NCBI GenBank assembly: GCA_025677815.1
Contig: JAIXMP010000024.1
Span: 1 to 64,000 of the forward strand
Source of the DNA: Phascolomyces articulosus
Lineage: Eukaryota; Mucoromycota; Mucoromycetes; Mucorales; Lichtheimiaceae
DNA length: 64,000 bases
Reading direction: 5' to 3'
Part shown: piece after piece, positions 23,656 through 35,913 of the stretch
Numbering within the stretch: position 1 is the first letter of the stretch
Layout: the number at the start of each line of letters is the position of its first letter
Notes under the pieces: generated by a model
The model's database searches: none
What the model saw: only the letters and a program-made list of their open reading frames with translations
What the model was told of the DNA's origin: nothing
Made by a program: the position numbers and the translations under genes

Positions 23656-24088
23656 TCACGAAAAAAAAACCTATAACGATTCTTTTATTTATATACTACT
23701 TTCCAATGTACTTTATTACCATCTTTATTTTTCTTCATCATTTATTGTTATTATTATCATTATTATTTTTGACTTTTTTTTTGTACAGTTTATTATCTAA
23801 TAGATATGAAAAGGTAAAAAAAAAAAAACTCCTCCTCCTCTCCCAAACCGAAAACGCCATCTATCCTTTTTACACGCACATGCACACACACATCAAAAGA
23901 GTATATACCCTTGTTTTTTGATTCTTATTAAAGTCTATATCTTTTTTTTTTCATTTACTGAAAACACGCGATTTTTTTTATACAATGGAGCCAAAAAAAT
24001 AGATTATGTATTAAGGATTTGGATGAGAGGGAAATGCATAAAAATAGATATAGAAAAAGGTAAAAAAAATGTATGTTCTAATGCAAGT

Positions 24089-27000
24089 TTAAAAATGATG
24101 ACTATTACTACGTTGACGTTGTTGACGATGCTGGTGATGAGAAGGAGTATGATGTTGATGATTGGTATGAGAACCTAAGGGCACATCATCATCTGCATCT
24201 TCTATTTTTTCAGGCGCTTGCATCATCATTGGGTTATAAAACATGGGCATGGAAGGTGCCATTTGACCATAAGAACCTTGCATCATGTACATCATGGCCA
24301 TATTGGGCATCATGGACATCCTTGGATCCATCATAGATTGTGGTGTCATCATGGGCAACATCATCATTTGAGGATTCATCATGGGTTGTGTAGGACCAGC
24401 AGACATGGACATTCTTGGATCCATCATCATTAATCCGCCGCCTCCACTAGTAAACGGCTGTTGAGGTTGTGAATGAGTGGGTGTCATCATCGACTATATA
24501 TATATATATATATATATAAAAGAATAGAAATTCTAAAAATCAATAAAACAAATCCATAATAACAAACAAACAAATTACCGAAATGGGTTTATTACCTGAG
24601 GAGTAAACGATGCAGGGGGTGTAGAAGTCTGTTGTTGTTGCATCATGGCAGAATGGCGTTGTTGTTGCTGTTGTTGATCCATATAGAATCGTTCACGTTC
24701 TTGTTCCAAAGCACGTTCTTTTTCCATCTCCATAATACGACCCTTGACATTTTCACGTTCTTTCTTTTCATGTTCCAATTGTGAAATCATCCCTACTAAG
24801 CCTGCTTTGGGCTTTGGTGGTTTATTGGGTAAACTAACCAAAGGTTGTCCTGACATTCTGGCGTGTTCTTCTTGTACCCGTGCTGGTAATTGTTCTGATT
24901 GATACATGTCCAATAAACTGTTTTGTGTCACAAAATGAGTTCCCACTTGTGGGATAATCGGGGCATTATCATCATCATCATCATCGTGACCTTCAGCATA
25001 ATGTTGGTATTGTTGATATCCATATGGATCATATTGCTGTTGTTGATGGTGATACATGGGGTATTGTTGTTGTTGGTGATGAGGGGATACCATACCTCCT
25101 CCCATGGAGTAAGGTTGTTGTGAATGATGTTGATATGGATCTTCCTCATGTTCATCTTCTTCTGGTGTTTCCCAATGTTGTTGTAATAAAATAGCACTGG
25201 AAGAACGTCGACCGCCATGATCATTCATATACATGGAGCGTCTTTGCTGTTGTTGTTGAGAGGATGGATTATGAGGTAATTGTACAGAACCACGGTGTTG
25301 TTGATATCGTTGTTGTTGTCTTTGTGATTGCTGTTGTTGTTGACCCATACTACTTGTTTCAGAACCACTAGGAGTCATACTTCTTACACTACTACTACCC
25401 GAGCTACTTGGTTGCATCAATAAATTACTAGATGAGCGTCTCCATGCCATGGCAGAAGAAGGTCTCGATGGTTTGTTGTTATTATTCATTTGTTGCTGTT
25501 GTGGCGTTGGTGGTGATACTGGAGACGCTGTCGCTGTTTTTTTGCTGCTACTATGACTACTGGTAGTACTACTATCATCACTTGTTGTACTACTCGTAGC
25601 AATATGTTTCTCTTCATGATGATGATTGTTGTTGTTGAACTTGGAAATGTCACGATGTTGTTGTTTTTGTTGATCAAGAATTGGCGTTGATGTAGAAGCC
25701 ATTGGTGTAACATGGGCGGGTGGAGGGGGAGGTGGTCCACGATTTATAATAGTGTTGTTGTTATTATTGTTATGATCATTTAGACTCATATCTCCTAATA
25801 TGGAAGACATGAAATCTGTACTTTCGGATATTTCCGGTAACGTCATTTCAGACGGTCTACGTTGATTGGTATGTTGAGGAACGGGTGGTTTAGGTTGCTG
25901 TTGTTGTTGTCGTTGTTGCGGTAATGGTTCATGGTCAGATTCGGATTCGGAAGAAGGTGCTAATGATGCTGCCGCTGCTGCGACATTGAGAGAAGATTGT
26001 AGTGGCTGTGGTTGTGATGGTGTTGGAGTAGCGACTGGAATGGTATTAAAAGTTGTAACAGGAGCTGCGGCAGTAGGCGAAGTAGGGACTTCGATTTTTA
26101 ATGTTTCTGAATGCGGTAATGGAGATGCTTTTGTAGTTGTGCTAGTTGTAGTAGTAGGTTGTAAAAGTGTATTGGTTTTTTGTCCTGTACTAGATGTAGA
26201 ACTGGTATCATCATCCTCTTCTTCTTCCTCCTCATCATCATCGTCGTCACTATCATCACTTGCATAAATATGAAGCATGGATTGCCGTGATCGACCTGCT
26301 CCCATGGGTGACATGGCTGAATAACGATTATTAGGATTAGGTTGTTGAGGTGATTGTTGTTGCTGTGGTGCTGATGAATTCATTTGTTGCAATAATGGAG
26401 CAGAATATCGATTCTGTGCTGTTGTTGAACCAGAAGGTAATGTATTAGCCATGGATGAAGCAGGTCGACGTTGTGCAGGAGGATATTGTTGACCATCCTC
26501 TGATCCATAGGTTGAATTATTGTTTGATGAAGATCCTGTGGGGATACCTGATATCAGGGGCATACTATTTGTTCTTCCCATAATACCTGCCGTATTGGGA
26601 GGAGGGACCGAAGGAGTACCAGAAGCAGATTGATACTGTCGCATCTTTTGTTCCAAAATATTAGCAAATGCCAGCTTGTTATCCAAAAGTGTTTCACCTT
26701 GATTGACCTTGACCTGATATGCTTCGTGGACTTCCAAAAACAAGCGAGGCAAATCCCCATTTCTTCTTGGTTCACCGAAATTCAATGCATTGCTATTCAT
26801 AGGATCATCCAAGAGTTTTTCAGGTCGACCATACAATCGAAAGAAATCAAAGGTTCCAACCAGCCATTGGGTCAATTCCTTGGCATTAGTTGCCATGACC
26901 AAAGTACTAGCTGCGTCTCGATATACTTTTTGAGCACCCGTCGTAGTATTCCAATCCATGATTTTCCCCTCTACCTTCATCATGGTCGCTAAATCAATCA

Positions 27001-28246
27001 GCTGCGGTGATTCGGGATAGATGGTATAGGCTTGCACGACATTGACCATGGACTTCACGGGGAATTTCGCCTTTTTGGATTCATAAAACATGAGTTGACC
27101 CCTTGTCATGACGGATTTCTTGCTAAAGATTAATTTTTTTTCTGTTCGACGATCCGTCACCACGGTCCAATATTTCTTCCATCCTGTTTGTCCTGGAAAT
27201 CGGACTTGTAGCCATCCTTCTACTTTAGGAACTCGTTTCGTGACAATATCGGCATGTCGCGAAGCAATGACAAAGCGTCGAGTATAAAATTCATGAATGC
27301 GTGCCCCTTCAAAGCATGCAAGACGGATCGCCAAGACCCATGTCTGTGCACTGCCGCTATTGTTATTATTAGTGGTATTCGATGTAGATGGTGTTGTTTG
27401 GAAAATATAACGATTGGCACCAGCTGAATTCAACATGAATTGACCTTCTTGATCAATTAAATTCACATAAGAATCGGTAATATTGATATATTCAGGGTTA
27501 GAAGCTTGTCGCAGTGTTTCACCTTCTTCTGTTGTCTCAGCGTTCCACAAAGTAAGCACAGGGCCACACAATTCCACATAGTGTTGTACCCATCGTTGAT
27601 CATTGTGCTGTCGGCCATCCGTGTTGAAAGCATTCATTTTTAATAGATATCCTTCCATATACACTTTACGATGAAAATGTTCACTAAGATCATGTACTTG
27701 TTGCATATCCCCTGGTATCTTGACTTGACGCGTTGTCATTTGTGTTGCTGGTTTCACAAATCTGGGAGGTCTTGCAGGACTGGTTGCTTGAGCAATATTA
27801 CATACTGAAATAGGTCTAGCCAGTCCCACTGCTCCTCTCATGGTGGTGATGGTGGGCTGTTGTTGAGATGTCGGTTGGTAAGAAGCACGTTGTTGATGTT
27901 GGTAAGGTGATTGTGGTTGTTGTGATGATGAGGGTTGTGGTTGATACGTATGTCGATTAGATAATGTTTGTAAAGGTTGATCATCTTCTGAGTCCTCTTC
28001 ATCCACTTCATGAGGATCACTTAATCTTCTTCCATCTTGTGATAGAGAATGGACGGATTCACCATCAGGTGTATTTAATCCATATTTTTCTGCGAAAAAT
28101 TTACGTCTTGTACTTTCTGTTGTCGGTTGATTTCGACGAATTCCTTGAGGTGATTTTTGTGGTGGTTGTTGAATAGAGGATTGATCAGTAAAAGTGTCAG
28201 CTCTGGAATCGAGATCATCGTCTGAGTAATCGGAAGGTAATGGCAT
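24089..28246 (-). CDS. large tandem PH-domain protein, Caf120/Skg3-like
   Basis: Two exons on the minus strand, 28246-24596 and 24493-24089, giving 1351 residues. A PH-like domain lies at about 195-312 (YMEGYLLKMNAF, QRWVQHYVELCG) and a second at about 340-475 (VEGWLQVRFPG, WKKYWTVVTDRR). A short helical region follows (LDNKLAFANILEQKMRQ). The rest is disordered, with Gln, Ser, Asn and acid runs and proline-rich stretches. A basic coiled coil near the end (EKERALEQERERFYM) precedes a Met-rich tail in exon 2. Yeast Caf120 and Skg3 have the same early PH region and long low-complexity tail and act at sites of polarised growth and with Ccr4-Not. That assignment is from memory and moderate. The intron contains a (TA)n run at its acceptor. 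Confidence 0.7.
24495..24519. repeat. (TA)n microsatellite inside an intron
   Basis: An uninterrupted TA run adjoins the splice acceptor of the only intron of the PH-domain gene. Confidence 0.7.
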
Positions 28247-31200
28247 GGTGATTGTAATTGTATTTTATGATCTCTTTTTCTTTCTCTCTCTCTCTCTAAT
28301 AAAAAAAAGTGGAAAATAAAAAAAAAGAGTTTGGTTTGTTGTTAGTCAAGTGGGTACATATTGTATATAATATAAAAACGAGTTATTTCCCCCAAAAACA
28401 TTTTTCCTCGTGCCGTTCACCAAAGGGGTTATATAATATATATATATATATATATACATATACAGTGTGTGTATGATATATATAAATTTATATATATTGA
28501 ACACAGAAAAAACTCAATGTAGAACCAGTTTTCAAGATTTTTAAGTCTAATGGAAAAAACCCTCCCCCCTCCTTTCTCCTTTTGAAGAATATATAAAAAG
28601 GGTACCCTTTTTTTTAATAGAATGAATTTTCATAAAGAGAGATTTGCCAAAGAAGAATATATCACCCATAGAAATATATATATAAGCCCCTCCTCCCCCA
28701 ACACACACACACACTCTCCTATTTCCCTCTTTTTCGTTGGCTTGGAATAAGAATAAACTACCTTTTTTTGAATGAACAATGGGGGATAAAAAGTATAATG
28801 AAGAAGAAGAGAAAAATAGAGGGAATGAATGAAGGGGAAAGAAAATAAAATAAGACGAGAAATAAAAGAAAAAAGGTATAAAAAAAGAGTAGGTTTTTCC
28901 TATTCCAGAATACCAAGAAAAAAGACTCATTTCACTCACAAAAAGCGCGCCACACACACGATAAAAGAAAAAGACTGGTTAAACTTATTTTGGATGGTTA
29001 TAATTCCTTTGAACTCACCTTTTTATATATTTTAAGTTATGGTTTAAAGAAGATGAAAGAAGAAGAGGAAGAAGAGGTATGTTATGTATGTCGAATATTT
29101 TAGTCCCTTTTTTTTATTTTTTTTTATTATTCGACATATCTTTTATATAAAACTCAGGTACTCTTAGTTATTCTCCCTTTCCTGCATCATGATCTTAAAA
29201 ATAATACAAAACTATCATGACTTTTTTTTGTCAATATAATTCTAATTGAACTAAAGTATTTGTTAGTGTAACAACTGATTTTCTATACTGTCATCATCAT
29301 CCTCTTTATTCTAGTACTGCTGTTCGTTGACTTGCAATATATATTAATGATGGATGGGGTTTCAGTGCATCAGAAATGAGAAGAGAGCATATTTATTATT
29401 ATTATTATTATAACAGATAGGATAATGATGATAAATACAACCAAGAAGAAACTGAATGGCACATGATTATACAATCACACACACACAACATAATTAGTTA
29501 TTATAAATAAATTGTGCATAAAATTGCAGCTTTTATTTCGGTGTTACCATTTTCACTTTCATATATAATAAAAAAATATAGGCTGAAACAGATTATTTTA
29601 TTGTCAAATCAGGTAACTGCATATACAATATATATTTGTTCATTTGAAAATTACACACTTTCATCCATAGCATTTGATTGAATATGTTTATTTGTATAGA
29701 ATAAATAGATATATACATCTTTTTTATATAAAAAGAGATTCAAATCCGAGAAAAAAAAGCAGTTCCGAGAAGTTAACTTAAAAGTTATTTAAAGAAGACA
29801 AAAACCTTAAAACAGAAATGATTATTTTAAGCGTTTGTTTCAATGAAGCACAATTTTCACTCCGAAGATTGACAAGCCAACGTTATACAAAAAAACAGGG
29901 TTATGCCTTGTGGTAAAAAATCATCGGTGTCATAGGTTTCTATATAAGATTGTACAAACCTTCTTTCATCACAGAGCCCTCTTCAACAGTAAAGAAAAAG
30001 ATATTTAGTAGTGAACAAAAACGATGGATTTTGATCCCTATTCCAAACATTTTTTTTAATTATTGTTTCGTTGTTATGCGTCGTCCTAGAATGGAAACAA
30101 AAAAGTCTTTTTCTAAGAAAGGAAATTGGTCTGATCGCAAACGAGTACAATTACGTTTAGAAAAAACGCCACTCAATATTTTATTTATTTATGCAATTCG
30201 CCATCATGTTTCTTTTTAACTAAAATAGAGAAGAAAACGCCACCGTATAAAGAAGTATACATTTATATGCATTTAATAAGAGTTTCATATAAATATAAAT
30301 ATTCATTATAATTAGCTATTGGTTCCAGGTTTATATTAAACAAGTTGTTTAGTATTAATTATAGTACAAATAAAAAAAAATAAGAGAAACATCCACGTAG
30401 CATAATATTCTATGTTACATCAATAGAGAAGCATTTATTTGTTTTCATTGCTTATCGTAAAAACTAGCTTAATTCCAAATGATTTATGTTGTACTTTGAA
30501 TACTAACTATTAGAAATAGTGTTGTATAATATATAGTGAGCAAAGAAGGACGACGAGGGGATGTCAGTTTATTTAGAAATAGTGATTAACAGAAATTCAT
30601 AATGGAAAATGAAAGAGGAGGGTAGTGAGTATATATAAATGGATTCCCCCCTTTTATTTTTCTAATAATAAGCTGGATATTCTATATTTGTATGGTAGAT
30701 ACCAGGAATTATAAATGAATCTTGGGCTTTTTTAGGTGACAAACAAATAATTTATTATAACTCATACCTTTTCATACCATAATGACGGTAACAGAAAATT
30801 TTTTTTCTTTAAAATAACACATTAGGAATATCAGGGGAATAGTGATCTTTATATATTACTCACCTATTTTTAGATAGTTTCTAGCAAAAATGTATTATTT
30901 TGGGAATGTAAATGAATATATAATTTGGCTTTCCTAATCGCATAAAGGGTTTTGTTAAATCCATCCTTGCTCTATATGAATGATGTCAACTCTTCAATCA
31001 CAGTAAATACTGTATTTTCTTAGTACGGGGCAATTCAACAAGAACGCATAATCCGTGGTCTATATAAAAAAGGTTAATTTTTCCTGGTAGTATAATATAA
31101 TTTACTCTATTTCTCACATTTTCCATTACTAATGAATAAAATGTCTTACCAATGGTCAGAAAAAGTAGCATTTTTTTCATACTGGTTTGGGATTTGATGC

Positions 31201-31715
31201 TGATGCTGATGCGCGCTGCTGATTTTAATACTGTTATTGCATTTTCTCATGTGTGTTTATCATATCCTTTGTTGGTTTGGGTCAGAATCAGCTCCTCGGC
31301 GAGTTCTTTTGAATGTCGCAATTGATTACATGTTTAGACTAACTGAATTCTACCATTGCATCTACCTGTTTGATTATTAATATATTGCGGATTCCTGATT
31401 TTTACTGATAATAATTGCAGCATGTAGTACATAATTGGCAGATGGAGTAAATATAAAGTAATATGCGTATATTCTTCAGCATTTGAAAAAGAGGTAAATA
31501 CGTATATGTAAGATGGAATTAAACAGAAGAAATGATGTGGTAAAAAGTAAACAATAAGGAATATGAGGGTTTTTCAGAGAAAAATTTTGTAAATATAAAT
31601 ATAACTTTATTAATAATATAATGTCAAAAAAATAAAAAAAAATAAATTAACGTAAATAACATAACAACGTCGACAAGTAAAAGAGTATTACAACAACAAG
31701 GAGGATGAAATGTAT
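28247..31715. other. long AT-rich intergenic region
   Basis: About 3.5 kb without a supportable gene. The first 100 bases hold a CT-rich leader of the PH-domain gene (minus strand AGAGAGAGAG near 28282). A (TA)n run lies at 28436-28456 and an (ATT)n run near 29394-29411. The ORF at 29950-30219 has basic text but no recognised domain. No tRNA or other RNA gene was found. Confidence 0.45.
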
Positions 31716-32504
31716 CTAATTAATGGAAACCTTAAACTGATTTGTTATAAATTCGACTTTTTCACCTACATAAGCAGTAGTACCTCCACGAATAGCACCT
31801 ATTACTTGTGGACCAGACATATAACCACGATCGATCAATTCTTGAATAAACAAAGCGAGATCTCCTTCAAAATAGTTCATTTTTTGAGTAGCTACAAATG
31901 TAAACACAGTTTGTACACCATTGCTACCAGAAAACAATAAATATTGTTCACCCGTGTTTGAATCACCACCAGGAGTAAAGGAAGAACCATCCAATTGATT
32001 ACCGATAGGTTTGACATCATCCCCCGTCCTATCAAGCCAAATCTCAATTTGATATTCGTAATTTTTGCCACTATCCTTGGGACCTTCTTCAGAGGTAAAT
32101 ATATTCAAAGCAACATTGTATTTTTGTTCTGATTCGCTTGCTGTTGTTGTCCATTCCCAAATGGTTGGAATTTCCGTGGTATCGACGAAAGGTGTAGGTT
32201 CGTGATGATGAGCCGCATTGGCAAAAGATTTGATTTTCTTTTCTTCTCCAGACCAACTCCATGTAGTACGCCAAGCAACGCTTTTTCCACCACCGTTAAT
32301 ACCGCTACGGATCAATTCAGTACATTGCGAACCAGATGTGCTTCGTCCAATAAGGTTGTTATAAACATTATAATCTCCATATTGTACACTGTCTTCAGTG
32401 CCACAGAAAGGAGAATCGCTAATAGGCGCTGCGTAAGTTGAGGATGCAGTGAGAAGAACCGATGCAAATAAAGAAGTAAATCCAATAAAAGGCTTCAAAT
32501 GCAT
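31716..32504 (-). CDS. secreted GH12-fold protein, catalytic glutamates apparently missing
   Basis: The intronless frame encodes 262 residues. A signal peptide (MHLKPFIGF...SSTYA, about 1-25) is followed by a full glycoside hydrolase family 12 pattern: YNVYNNLIGR, GSQCTEL, AWRTTWSWSG, IKSFANA, IPTIWEW, NVALNIFTSE, IEIWLDRTGD, PIGNQL and VFTFVA. Family members are secreted endoglucanases or xyloglucanases that cut beta-1,4-glucan. The nucleophile Glu lies three residues before IWL; here it is Gln152, with Glu154 two residues on. The acid/base motif GTEPFTG reads GTTAYVG, so that Glu is Thr243. By this alignment from memory it is probably a binding or otherwise non-hydrolytic protein. A TATA-like TATATAAAAAGG lies about 90 bases upstream. 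Confidence 0.85.
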   Translation of the reverse strand: MHLKPFIGFTSLFASVLLTASSTYAAPISDSPFCGTEDSVQYGDYNVYNNLIGRSTSGSQCTELIRSGINGGGKSVAWRTTWSWSGEEKKIKSFANAAHHHEPTPFVDTTEIPTIWEWTTTASESEQKYNVALNIFTSEEGPKDSGKNYEYQIEIWLDRTGDDVKPIGNQLDGSSFTPGGDSNTGEQYLLFSGSNGVQTVFTFVATQKMNYFEGDLALFIQELIDRGYMSGPQVIGAIRGGTTAYVGEKVEFITNQFKVSIN

Positions 32505-34046
32505 TTTTTATTATAATAATAATAGTATATGATAGATGATGGATAAATTGTTGAAAGTGTCTGAATAGTTTTTTTTTATATCACCTTTTTATATACGTCA
32601 TTACCATCGTATAAAACCCAGTCAGGGGAAGTCTATAAGTCATAGGAAAAAGGAGTGATGGCGTCGGTGCTATAAAAAAAAAAGAAGAGACGGATTTCAT
32701 TATAAATTATAAAATATCATCGTTGAAGAAGGCTTTTAGGGGTTGATGATGCGTTTCCATTAGAGTATAGAAGTAAAAGAAAGAAGTAATAAGCCGGTCT
32801 TCTTTTTTACTCCTATTATACATCTTTCAATCCACCAATGATGGCGCCGATGATTTGCAGATTGCATAAACTTTTTTGTTTTATTATAGAAAGAATGATT
32901 TTACAATATACTACAGCGGTCATGCTAATGAAGATATATACAAAGACAGAAAGTATATTCTACATGCTGGGTCCCGATAGAATACTACTAGATATTAGAT
33001 GATGTTGATCTTTCTAGCTGTAAAATTATAGTTCTAGCGGTATATTATACTTACAAGCAGCCAAAGATAGTTCGATTAGAAGACCGAACTTTTGGATAAA
33101 GAAAAAAAAAAAAAAGGTCCTTCTTTTTCCCTCCTCAATGACTTTCTATTTTTACACACTTGCAGTTCATCAACAAAAAGATAAACCTGAATCTTCCTCA
33201 TTATACGTATAATCCTTATTCAATAACAATAAGCCACATGTTATCCATCGTCTTAGACATGTTGTTCATTGGTTTCTATAGGCAAATTGAACATTATCAA
33301 AAAAAATAAAAATAAAAATAAAAGTGAAACTTTATTATTTTAGTTTATGTACATGTAGTTTATTCCATTATATGTATTAGCGGGCTATTTAACAACAACA
33401 GGCATCATATGATAACAAAGAAAAAAACCAATCTTGCATAAGTTCAAAAATGTCTCTCTCTCTCTTTCTCTGCTGTGATAATGTGGCGTGAGCACAAAGT
33501 AAATAAAACATAACAGCAGTTCTAAATACACTAAAATTTTATTTTGATACTTATTTGTTATAAACAAAACATGTCAAAAGTAAAAAAAAACTTATTGTTT
33601 AAGATTATTTATAAAGAAGAACTGTCTAAGCCATTTCAAGTAATAATTGCTAATAATATTGAATAAAGAAAGAAATCCAAGAAATCCATCCAGTTATATC
33701 ATTATTTACTTGTAACCACCATGGTTTTATTCTGTTCAAACAATGTTGATGAGAATATAAATAAATAGATATTTCTTCTTTGATTATTATTATCTTTATT
33801 ATTAATCGATTGGATGATTATTATTAATTATTACAAAAAAAAATGATGAAGATGCAGTTATTGTTGTTGTTGATATTATGAATGTCTTGAATATGATAAT
33901 GACGATGTTTATAAGATGAAAAAAAAAAGAGTATACTATATATGCTGGATTTATATTTCGTGACGATGTTATAAAATGTAAATGTTGTCGGTTGTCTGTT
34001 ATATGTTGCATGGAAATATCGAGTAAACATAAATGTATTGATACAT
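32505..34046. other. intergenic region
   Basis: AT-rich sequence between two minus-strand genes. It holds the promoter of the GH12-like gene (TATA-like box near 32590) and a CTCTCTCTCTTTCTCT tract near 33454. No further gene was seen. Confidence 0.45.
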
Positions 34047-35224
34047 TTATATAGTTGGGCATAAGAATTTTCCGGTAGATGGCGTTGCTTTAACATATTG
34101 TGACCATGCAAGCCCCCGAATATGTAATTGACCCTACATAATAATTATAAGCAGTGGTGTAGTTTGTAAGCAATCATTTTAATGTATAGAGTATATTTTG
34201 AATTGAGAAGAAGAAGAGAAGGGATAAAAGAGAATGATGATGATTCACGTTTGACCAGAAGAAAAAAAGGAGGCTTATAGTATACCTGTATTTCAACGGC
34301 AAGATCAGATGGAGTACCGATTTTTTTTGGACCACATGCATTATAGAGATTCTGGAAAGTCGGATCTTCTACTGATGCAGCATCGTAACTGACATGGAAT
34401 ACCATTTGTTGAAGTGTACTTATACGTGGTGGTAAAGTGATGGATTCTGTTGCCATTCCAAATTGTTTGTCTTGGTATAGCGCGTCCACAAGAAAAAGTT
34501 CCATTGCATGAATATGTGTGGGGATCCAATTTTGAGTATTATCAAATGTTACATTTAATAACCAAGTGGCTCTTAAGGATGCCAAATTATCCTGACCCCA
34601 ATCTGTTGGAGCATAGAGGCTTTGTGCGTTATCATCCATGATGAGATGAGGTATTCGCGGCCAACAAAAAAAGGCAGTGAGTCCACCCGCTAATAAGACA
34701 AGTGTGATCATGGAAAATAGAACATGACACCAACGTTGTTGGTACCGTCGTCGTGGTTTTTTCTTTTTTCGTCGTGCCATTTCCATTGATAACGTGGTTT
34801 GTTCTTTACGTACAGGATGTGGAAAGGTTGATGCTTTGAATAATAAGGACATGGTGGTAGCTGATAACATGGAACGGCTGGGTCCTCCCACACCACTTGT
34901 TCCTCCTCCTCCATGTCCACCTCCCCCATTGGAACTGGATCCATCATGGTGTAATAAATCAAGTCGGTTTTGAAAATGTGGATGGCGAGGGGATGAGGGT
35001 GCATCTTGTTCTTCATTCAAGTAAAGTTCACTTTTTGCATGTGAAAGATCAGGTGGATGGTTAGAATAAGGTAGATAAGAATTGGCTCGTTGTTGTTGTT
35101 CATCCTCATCAAGAATCATACAACGTGGTGGTAATTCAACTGTAGAAGTGATGTTTGTAGTTGGATGATTGTTATTACTACGTGATCGATATGGGTCATG
35201 ATGATAGTGGACTTGGTCGTCCAT
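34047..35224 (-). CDS. single-pass membrane protein, second LEA2-like protein
   Basis: Two exons on the minus strand, 35224-34286 and 34133-34047, giving 341 residues. The cytosolic half is low-complexity (His, Ser, Gly runs) and ends in a very basic stretch (RRKKKKPRRR, about 150-160). A transmembrane helix follows (about 168-190, VLFSMITLVLLAGGLTAFF). The outer domain has the LEA2-like start LRATWLLNVTFDNTQNW and a final strand from exon 2, GQLHIRGLAWSQYVKA, ending FLCPTI. The plan of tail, one membrane helix and strand-rich outer domain closing with a Cys-Pro near the end matches the protein at 22345. The function is not known. Without exon 2 the frame would read into the intron, so splicing is needed. 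Confidence 0.65.
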
Positions 35225-35913
35225 GTTTTTGTGTCCATATGCGAAACAAAAAAAGAAAAAGAGAAAGAAAGAAAGTGAAAAGAAACTTATTTTTTTTATA
35301 GGTTTAAAGAAAATAATACAAAAAAAGGGGAAGGAAGAAAAGAACTTTAATTTACTGGATTAAGTCAACCGCGTGTTTGCACCCTTTTTTTCCTGGTCAA
35401 ATTGCATTATTTATGGCGTTTTTTATATATATGAATAGGCTTAGCTACTCACAAGCCTGTTGTAATCCAAAAAAAAAAAAGATTATTTATTTATATCCTC
35501 CCCCAAGTCTTTTATAAGCCCATATGGTTTAACATTAGGTCATTGAATCTAAGCTATTCATTGTTGAATGAGAATTACTTTATGGTTTTACTGAAATCTT
35601 ATACAACTGCATGAAAACATTTGTGCGACCTGAGATATAGTCTTTTTTCTCTTCTTTGACAACCTTTAATCTTGATTTTTTGAAAAAGTTAAACGCCTTA
35701 TATAATTAAGCAAGTTTCTAACAAATATGGAATAGTCGTTTTTATTGTTTTTCCTTCTAATGCCAAGTGAAAAGTCAATTGTCACTTGCTAAATACACTG
35801 ACAGAGGATGTGTGTATCAAGTACTACACAGCCAGAATATTTTTTTTTCATGTGTCACTTTTATTATTTTATAGTTAGCAAGTACATAACAACAGCCATT
35901 AAATAAAGTTTTA
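35225..35913. other. intergenic region
   Basis: AT-rich. It includes the leader of the membrane-protein gene (GA-rich on the plus strand near 35250-35280) and the 3' flank of the F-box gene. No other feature was seen. Confidence 0.4.

Noticed and set aside
24089..24490. Separate Met/Pro-rich 133-residue gene on the minus strand
   Set aside because: It joins in frame to the PH-domain gene through a GT-AG intron (24595-24494) and is its second exon.
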